A DNA stretch of 9,387 nucleotides from Bacteroidales bacterium (GTDB lineage: Bacteria > Bacteroidota > Bacteroidia > Bacteroidales > UBA932). Location of the stretch: contig JAEENZ010000039.1 of NCBI GenBank assembly GCA_016283985.1, forward strand, positions 1-9,387, in the 5' to 3' direction. The notes beneath the pieces were generated by a model. It saw only the letters and a list, made by a program, of their open reading frames with translations, had not been told where the DNA came from and searched no databases. Of this stretch, positions 4,984-9,387 are shown in pieces (the first letter of the stretch is position 1; each line of letters begins with the position of its first letter). The position numbers were made by a program, and so were the translations under genes.

Positions 4984-5240
4984 AGGAAGACCCCGCCAAC
5001 CCCTACGCCGACATGCTCGACCTCCCCTACCCGTTCCCGTTCAGCCGGCCGCGGATGTCGATGAAGAAGCGGGCCGCCCAATTCATGCCCTTCGCCGCCC
5101 TCTCGGGGATAACGGAGATGTTTGAGGAGACTCGCCATCATACCCAAGGTACTTCACCAGATCATCCAGATTATCCACGACCTTGTCGAATAGCTTGTAC
5201 ATCAGTTCCGGCTCCACCATTTCCGGGATATAGACAATGA
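4980..5240 (+). CDS. MSxxxRAAQF-type small protein, copy 2 (YolD-like), tail overlaps opposing gene
   Basis: The frame from ATG 4980 gives 86 residues: MKEDPANPYADMLDLPYPF, then SRPRMSMKKRAAQFMPFAAL and SGITEMFEETRHHT. The conserved core lies at about residues 22-45. ATG 4980 is chosen because it overlaps the preceding stop (ATGA) and because NPYADMLDLP resembles the usual N-terminus of this family; the frame is open further upstream, but there it would lie inside the membrane-protein gene. From about 5142 onward the sequence stops matching copy 1 and becomes the reverse complement of the opposing deoxyribosyltransferase-like gene, giving a Pro/Cys-rich tail (about 32 residues) that looks accidental. 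So either the native end was lost when this cassette came to lie here, or the protein has gained a chance tail. Related proteins elsewhere sit by Y-family polymerases (from memory); role unknown. Confidence 0.55.
   Translation: MKEDPANPYADMLDLPYPFPFSRPRMSMKKRAAQFMPFAALSGITEMFEETRHHTQGTSPDHPDYPRPCRIACTSVPAPPFPGYRQ
5013..5141 (+). repeat. Diverged duplicate of 4038-4166 (copy 2)
   Basis: Partner of the repeat at 4038-4166. Here the 5' side continues into the intact start of the gene and the coupled membrane-protein gene, both missing from copy 1. The 3' limit coincides with the junction to the opposing gene. Confidence 0.8.
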
Positions 5241-5559
5241 CTCTCTTGCCGGCACCTGCCATCCATCCGGCTTCGGTGTGGGCGCTGCGGCCGCAAGGAA
5301 GAACGAGGACGCAGGTGTCGGAGGCTTTGAGGGCGTCCAGATCGGCCGCAAATTGACGCTCTGCAAGCGGATGGTACAATCCCTCCTCATACTCCTTGAA
5401 GGTCCAATTCAGGGCATTCTCGTCGATGTCGGTCCAATGGAAACCATTGCCGCCGTGGGGTGGGTTCCGGAAGTCATAGACGGGCAGACCTTCTTTCTTG
5501 AGGCGTTTTACTACATCTTCGTAGTATGGGTTTCTCCAACTGGATGCGACGTAAATCAT
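5083..5559 (-). CDS. Nucleoside 2-deoxyribosyltransferase-like protein with an unusual C-terminal tail
   Basis: 158 residues. The N-terminus MIYVASSWRNPYYEDVV, the VYDFRNP strand (27-33), GFHWTDID (39-46) and DLDALKASDTCVLVLPCGRS with a Glu at 96 (HTEAGW) match, from memory, a nucleoside 2-deoxyribosyltransferase/DUF4406-like group common in phages and bacteria. D73, D75, D81 and E96 occupy positions where the superfamily keeps catalytic or sugar-binding acids; E96 would be the candidate nucleophile. The fold is Rossmann-like and cytoplasmic. It starts 19 bases after the luxS stop, so it is probably the last gene of that operon, and a nucleoside link with LuxS chemistry is plausible but unproven. 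The fold should end near residue 140; the final 18 residues (Ser/Pro/Arg-rich) are the antisense of copy 2 of the small MSxxxRAAQF gene, so the original stop appears to have been lost. Confidence 0.7.
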   Translation of the reverse strand: MIYVASSWRNPYYEDVVKRLKKEGLPVYDFRNPPHGGNGFHWTDIDENALNWTFKEYEEGLYHPLAERQFAADLDALKASDTCVLVLPCGRSAHTEAGWMAGAGKRVIVYIPEMVEPELMYKLFDKVVDNLDDLVKYLGYDGESPQTSPLSPRGRRRA

Positions 5560-5578
5560 GATGCAATGTTCTTAATTC

Positions 5579-6073
5579 TCACGCATCCGCGAAGGTCTTG
5601 CCGTCGTCGAGGGTGATGCGGAGTTTGGTGTATTCGCAGTGGAAGTTGTTCTGCAGGCGGTCCAGGTAGCGGGCGCATTCCCATTTGCACATGGGGAGGT
5701 CGTGCAGGAGGTAGTTGCCGCAGGCTTCGGGGCGCGTGGCGGGCACTTCGTCCTGCTTCAGGATCCACTCCAAGCATTCGATGGTTAGCGCACGCATGTC
5801 CTGCACGCTGTACTCCCCCGTCATTATCACATACATGCCCGTCAGGCAGCCCATGGGACCTACATAGACCACATCTTCCTTAACCCTTGAATTGCGGAAC
5901 CAGGTGGCCATCAGATGCTCGAGGCTGTGGATGGCGGCAGGTGCGACCGCGGGTTCCTTGTTGGGCTCGATGATGCGCAGGTCGAAGGTAGTGAATCCTT
6001 TATCTACCCGGGACACGTAGATGCCCGGCTTCAAGTGCGTATGGTCTATCGTAAAGCTTTGAATTACTTCCAT
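5579..6073 (-). CDS. luxS: S-ribosylhomocysteine lyase LuxS
   Basis: The 164-residue protein has the full length of LuxS. Zinc ligands are the HSLEH motif (H49, H53) and C118 in EACGNY; E52 is the general base. The catalytic cysteine is C76 in PMGCLTG. FDLRIIEPNK (30-39) is the usual substrate-side strand, and VPATRPEACGNYLLHDL matches the C-terminal half. The enzyme cleaves S-ribosylhomocysteine to homocysteine and DPD, recycling S-adenosylhomocysteine and producing the AI-2 precursor, in the cytoplasm as a homodimer. The residue after the catalytic Cys is Leu where most LuxS proteins I recall have Arg (GCRTG); this may be a lineage trait. The start ATG 6073 is 5 bases after the lipoprotein stop, so the gene belongs to an envelope/antiporter operon. 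No pfs gene is in the window. Confidence 0.95.
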   Translation of the reverse strand: MEVIQSFTIDHTHLKPGIYVSRVDKGFTTFDLRIIEPNKEPAVAPAAIHSLEHLMATWFRNSRVKEDVVYVGPMGCLTGMYVIMTGEYSVQDMRALTIECLEWILKQDEVPATRPEACGNYLLHDLPMCKWECARYLDRLQNNFHCEYTKLRITLDDGKTFADA

Positions 6074-6078
6074 ATAGC

Positions 6079-7071
6079 CTAGTATGTAAATCCAAATTCA
6101 TCGATGTAGAGGGTGGAGCCTGCGACGGGTGCATTGTTGCTGGCAGAGGCGATTACGACAACGTACGTGGGGTTGTGGTCGTTCTTGTACGTAATGTCTA
6201 TGCTGAAGTCTTCGTAGGCGCTCATCTCCTTGTCGTATACCTTTTTGCCGTAGCCAACGAGGCCGGGCACCGCTTCTATGCCATCTACAAAGGCATTTAC
6301 GGCACCGGCCTTATAAGGAGCATCCCATTCGCCCAGAGCGACGAATACGAAGCCGTTATCGGCCCCCTGGGGCTTGTAGCACGCATATCCATCTAGAGTT
6401 TTGGGGCGCTTGATAAAGGGAACGCCATACAAGATGGTGGGATTGTCGAAATCGAACATGTCGTATGTGCCTGTGAATACCTGAGCGGGTATGGTTTTAA
6501 ACACTTCAGTCACTTCCCGTGTCTGGAGTTTCATCGCAGCCTTTCCTTCACCTGCGCCAGCGACAAAGTCCGCCTCTTTGCTAACAACGGCATAACCAAC
6601 TAAAGAAAGGAAGTAATTGGCTGAAGACCAATAGTTTCGTTCCTCTGAATTGGCCCCGCTCGCATAGGGAGAAGAATCCGTATCCCACATATCGAAATTC
6701 ATGTTATACAGGTCTCCGGAGGGCTTTGGTTTGAGAGTGGCTATCAGCGTCCACACATAATCGTCGTAGGTGGTGAGGGTGACGGTGAGAGCTTCGCTCA
6801 GGTCTATCACGTCCCCAACCTTAATGGCAGGATTGCATTCCGCCCCTTCAGTGTACTTGAACTCTGTTACCTTCAGCGCCTTGGGATCGGCGTACCAGGG
6901 CATTATGACCTCGATTTTCTTGTCGGAAGCATACATATTGCAGTCTACCTGCCCTTCAACCATAAAAGATTCTAAATATGCCGGGACTTCCTTATGCACC
7001 ATATCGTTCCACTGCTCGGTGCAGGCCAGCATCGAAAGCGCTATTCCTATAAGTATGATGATCTTTTTCAT
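6079..7071 (-). CDS. PCMD-type surface lipoprotein
   Basis: 330 residues. The signal peptide ends in a lipobox, LSMLAC with Cys17 as the lipidation site. Residues about 28-115 form a beta-sandwich-like domain (YLESFMVEGQVDC, then LTVTLTTYDDYVWTL) of the Ig-like type that often precedes PCMD in Bacteroidales. From LYNMNFDMWD (121-130) to the end STLYIDEFGFTY it reads as a PCMD (putative carbohydrate metabolism, PF13201) jelly-roll domain, with the closing LYIDE strand typical of the family. Such proteins are anchored in the outer membrane and probably bind glycans or similar ligands; the ligand is unknown. The residues after Cys (TEQWND) only weakly resemble the acidic surface-export signal. 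It lies between the beta-barrel gene and luxS with 5-base gaps on each side, so it is co-transcribed with them. Confidence 0.8.
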   Translation of the reverse strand: MKKIIILIGIALSMLACTEQWNDMVHKEVPAYLESFMVEGQVDCNMYASDKKIEVIMPWYADPKALKVTEFKYTEGAECNPAIKVGDVIDLSEALTVTLTTYDDYVWTLIATLKPKPSGDLYNMNFDMWDTDSSPYASGANSEERNYWSSANYFLSLVGYAVVSKEADFVAGAGEGKAAMKLQTREVTEVFKTIPAQVFTGTYDMFDFDNPTILYGVPFIKRPKTLDGYACYKPQGADNGFVFVALGEWDAPYKAGAVNAFVDGIEAVPGLVGYGKKVYDKEMSAYEDFSIDITYKNDHNPTYVVVIASASNNAPVAGSTLYIDEFGFTY

Positions 7072-7076
7072 GGCTC

Positions 7077-7817
7077 TTAGAAGTTATAACTTACACCTAT
7101 GCTGAGTCCAAGGAAGTCCGGCTTGTAGTCGGCGATAATCTGGGAGCGCTTGCTGGAGGGCTCCCCTTCCTTAATCTCGTTACTCCAGGTCTTGCCAATC
7201 TGCAGGAAAGGAAGAGTAAAGCTTATGGCGCAGAAATCGTTTACGAATACCGAAAGGCCGGAGCTCATTTTGAACGCAAAGCTGAAATCGTCGGAATACG
7301 TTCCTAACTTGCCGCGGTCGGTTTCTTCGTAGTCCTTGGAGTATCCGCGTTTGCCTCCCAGGCTCCCCTCTCCGTAAATTGCAAATATCTTGCTGTTGAA
7401 CAGCGGGATATAAGCCCTGCAGAAAAGGTCTCCGGTGTAGTGCATCGCGTCTATGTGCCTGTTTTGCAAGGCGACGAATGCCAATATGCTACCACTGTCG
7501 ATATCCACATTCGACTGTTCGTATCCGAAGCGGACGCCTACTGCCATGTTGTTGGCGAAGAACCAGGCCCCGGACGCGGAGAAGTTCCCCATCGTGGCCT
7601 GCCCGCTCAGATCTTTCACGATACCGTAGAGGGATGTGCCGGCAGTTTCGCCAAGGCCTTCGGCGCCGTAGGTCCTGTAGCCGCCGGAAACACCGAGCTG
7701 CCATATGCCCTTCTCTATGTAAATGGCATTGGGATCTCCCAGACCGCGGTCTACCTTGCGCGCCTGCAGTGGCAGCGCGGCGACCAGCACTAAGATTGTA
7801 AGAAAGAATCTGTTCAT
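7077..7817 (-). CDS. Outer-membrane beta-barrel protein
   Basis: 246 residues from ATG 7817. A signal peptide (MNRFFLTILVLVAALPLQA) is cleaved near residue 19. The mature part alternates hydrophobic and polar residues with aromatic girdles (GIWQLGVSGGYRTYG, GNFSASGAWFFANNMAVGVRFGYE, FLGLSIGVSYNF) and ends in Phe, the hallmark of BamA-inserted barrels. With about 225 mature residues, an eight- to ten-strand barrel is likely, of the OmpA-like/OMP_b-brl class in Bacteroidales; the substrate or partner is unknown. ATG 7817 is preferred over the upstream in-frame GTG 7829, because the latter lies before the antiporter stop and only adds MNNN. The gap to the antiporter stop is 4 bases and to the lipoprotein 5 bases, so lipoprotein and barrel may form a unit at the outer membrane. 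Confidence 0.75.
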   Translation of the reverse strand: MNRFFLTILVLVAALPLQARKVDRGLGDPNAIYIEKGIWQLGVSGGYRTYGAEGLGETAGTSLYGIVKDLSGQATMGNFSASGAWFFANNMAVGVRFGYEQSNVDIDSGSILAFVALQNRHIDAMHYTGDLFCRAYIPLFNSKIFAIYGEGSLGGKRGYSKDYEETDRGKLGTYSDDFSFAFKMSSGLSVFVNDFCAISFTLPFLQIGKTWSNEIKEGEPSSKRSQIIADYKPDFLGLSIGVSYNF

Positions 7818-7821
7818 ATTG

Positions 7822-9387
7822 TTATTCACTTGAAATCAGGTAATCCGCCGAAGCCAGTTCACCGGCAATCCACACCAGGTCGCCTTCCGCGAAGACGAAG
7901 TCGGGCCTGGGGTTGGTTATTATCGCGCCATCTCGCATAACGCTTATCACCATGCAGGCGAACTTCCTCATATCCACCGACTTGAGGCTCCTGCCTACGA
8001 GGTAGGAATCCGCCTTCAACTGCACGCTGCGCACGTCGAATGCAGGCTCCTCGGCCGCCTCGGCATCGGCGACGGCATCCGCTATCATCTTCTTGAGTGC
8101 CGCCAGCTGGTCCTTGGTTCCCACGGCCAGGAGGCTGTCTCCCGGGTAGATGTATTCATCTCCCGCAGGGATGAGGATGCTGCGGCTGCCGCGGGTGATC
8201 TTGATAATGTTGGCGCCGGTCTCCGCCCGGAAGGGTATATCCTTCAGCTGACGGCCCACCAGCGTGGAATCCGCCGATACCTTGATGGCCTCCAGGTGCA
8301 CGTCGTAGCCGCCCATCTTGGCCCGGATGGAGCTGGTGACTGGCTTGCTCCTGCGCTCCTGCATCTCCTTGGCGTGCAGGTTGTCGAAGAACTGGCTCTC
8401 CATGGAAACCGCCCTGCTGCGCATGCGGGAGCGGGAGAAGAGGAAGAAGACCACTCCCCCGACCAGCAGCAGCACGACCGACCATCCTGCCAGCTCGAAG
8501 TGGGTGGAGATGACCGCCAGCACGTAGCCGAGGGCGAGGAAGAATCGGCCCAGCAGCAGCCCAAGGATAGGCCAACGGTTGGCCGGTTTCGCCTTCATGA
8601 GGTTGCGCGCATACACGTCGGTCGCGCCCTTGTTCACCGCCAGCCCGTAGAGTAGCGGCGACATCACCAGGAGGGTGATGCCAACGGCCACGAGGTTCTG
8701 CAGGAATCCGCCCGCATCCGGCATCAGACGGCCTACAAGAGGCTCCAGCCAGGCGCGGGAGGCAATCATTATGGCGATGAGGATGACGCTGTAGAGGAAG
8801 ATGCGGAGGAAGTAGGCCGACAGCAGCTTGTGCCAGTCGCTCTTCTCCGCGGCGGACGAGGCGGCATGGCTCTCCATCTGCTCGATGCGCGCCAGGGTCC
8901 GGGGTTTCAGCTTTCGAAGGATCCACTGGTACGAGGGGCCCGCCAGCCGTATCATGTACGGCGTGGTGAAGGTGGTGATGACGGACACCGCCACGATCAC
9001 GGGGTAGATGAAGTCCCGCATCACGCCCAGGCTCACTCCCACTCCGGCGATGATGAACCCGAATTCACCGAGCTGCGCGAGGCTGAAGCCCGTCTGAACG
9101 GAGTTCTCGAGGCCGTTGCCTGTCAGGAGGATACCGGATGCGCTGAAGAAGATGTGAGTAGCGATTACCAGCACTGCCAACAGCAGGATAATCAGCCAGT
9201 TATGCAGGATGACCTCAGGCGCGATCATCATACCTACGGATACGAAGAAGATGGCGCCGAACAGGTCCTTGATGGGGCGTACCAGATGCTCTATGTGCTC
9301 GCTCTCGATGGTTTCTGCCATGATGGAGCCCATGACGAATGCGCCCAGTGCTGAGGAGAAGCCTGCGGCCGATGCGATGGTGACCAT
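7822..9387 (-). CDS. CPA2-family cation/proton antiporter with two RCK_C domains, 5' end outside window
   Basis: 521 visible residues; the frame runs off the window edge, and the Met at the edge is internal. The first part, SSALGAFVMGSIMAET and then DLFGAIFFVSVGM, is the second half of the CPA2 (Na+/H+ exchanger, KefB/NapA-like) transporter core; FSLAQLGEFGFIIAGVG is its usual helix. About residues 1-150 complete the core, followed by a linker, then four or more additional membrane segments (about 194-210, 232-250, 273-292, 300-317), which a plain CPA2 protein lacks. The C-terminus has two RCK_C (TrkA-C) modules, about 362-436 and 452-518, with the repeated pattern SxLVGRxLK; no Rossmann RCK_N domain separates them. 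It exchanges monovalent cations, Na+ or K+, for H+ across the inner membrane; ion is not fixed by sequence. First visible gene of the luxS operon. Confidence 0.88.
   Translation of the reverse strand: MVTIASAAGFSSALGAFVMGSIMAETIESEHIEHLVRPIKDLFGAIFFVSVGMMIAPEVILHNWLIILLLAVLVIATHIFFSASGILLTGNGLENSVQTGFSLAQLGEFGFIIAGVGVSLGVMRDFIYPVIVAVSVITTFTTPYMIRLAGPSYQWILRKLKPRTLARIEQMESHAASSAAEKSDWHKLLSAYFLRIFLYSVILIAIMIASRAWLEPLVGRLMPDAGGFLQNLVAVGITLLVMSPLLYGLAVNKGATDVYARNLMKAKPANRWPILGLLLGRFFLALGYVLAVISTHFELAGWSVVLLLVGGVVFFLFSRSRMRSRAVSMESQFFDNLHAKEMQERRSKPVTSSIRAKMGGYDVHLEAIKVSADSTLVGRQLKDIPFRAETGANIIKITRGSRSILIPAGDEYIYPGDSLLAVGTKDQLAALKKMIADAVADAEAAEEPAFDVRSVQLKADSYLVGRSLKSVDMRKFACMVISVMRDGAIITNPRPDFVFAEGDLVWIAGELASADYLISSE

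Noticed and set aside
2843..5140. Insertion sequence or prophage carrying the middle genes
   Set aside because: No transposase, integrase, terminal inverted repeats or target duplications could be seen; the A+T-rich gene and duplication are only suggestive.
7651..7829. GTG start for the beta-barrel gene at 7829
   Set aside because: It would overlap the antiporter stop and only add four residues (MNNN) before the signal peptide; ATG 7817 is better placed.
8156..9354. Long alternative frames (both strands) within the antiporter gene
   Set aside because: High G+C makes these open by chance; composition is biased to Arg/Pro/Gly/His and they do not resemble proteins, while the antiporter frame has clear helices and RCK_C modules.

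Overview
The window reads as a chromosomal segment of a Bacteroidota bacterium, most likely an intestinal member of the order Bacteroidales. The support is the Bacteroidota-type promoters (TTTG, about 19 bases, TAnnTTTG), leaders with little or no Shine-Dalgarno sequence, a TonB-dependent receptor paired with a secreted HMA protein, a PCMD-type lipoprotein and a Bacteroidales-type LuxS. Genus cannot be fixed from this stretch.

Left block (2-2842, + strand): a compact operon with the 3' end of a HerA-like ATPase gene (DUF853/YjgR), a TonB-dependent receptor whose ATG overlaps the previous stop by one base, and 4 bases later a secreted HMA metal-binding protein. The receptor and HMA protein probably act together on copper or a similar metal at the envelope.

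Middle block (2843-5140): a looser, partly A+T-rich accessory stretch between two dense operons. It holds a promoter-hairpin-T-run unit that looks like a small RNA gene (about 2900-2972), a DUF3800 gene on the - strand with a structured leader, a 50-codon open frame encoding a small MSxxxRAAQF-type protein, a second promoter-to-terminator small RNA candidate (about 4218-4311), a third promoter leading straight into a hairpin, and a 77-codon hypothetical gene on the - strand. It ends with a two-gene cassette too small for routine calling: a 57-residue membrane protein overlapping (ATGA) a second, longer copy of the MSxxxRAAQF protein. The two copies differ mostly at silent codon positions, so both look like products of coding selection. 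No function is established for the cassette.

Right block (9387-5083, - strand): one dense operon read right to left: a CPA2-type cation/proton antiporter with two RCK_C domains (5' end outside the window), an outer-membrane beta-barrel protein, a PCMD lipoprotein, LuxS, and a nucleoside 2-deoxyribosyltransferase-like protein. The gaps are 4, 5, 5 and 19 bases. The last gene runs tail to tail into the MSxxxRAAQF cassette, and the two reading frames overlap on opposite strands.

No rRNA, tRNA, CRISPR array, transposase or integrase was seen. The most unusual material is the middle block: paired small proteins, two or three short structured transcripts, and converging genes with overlapping ends.
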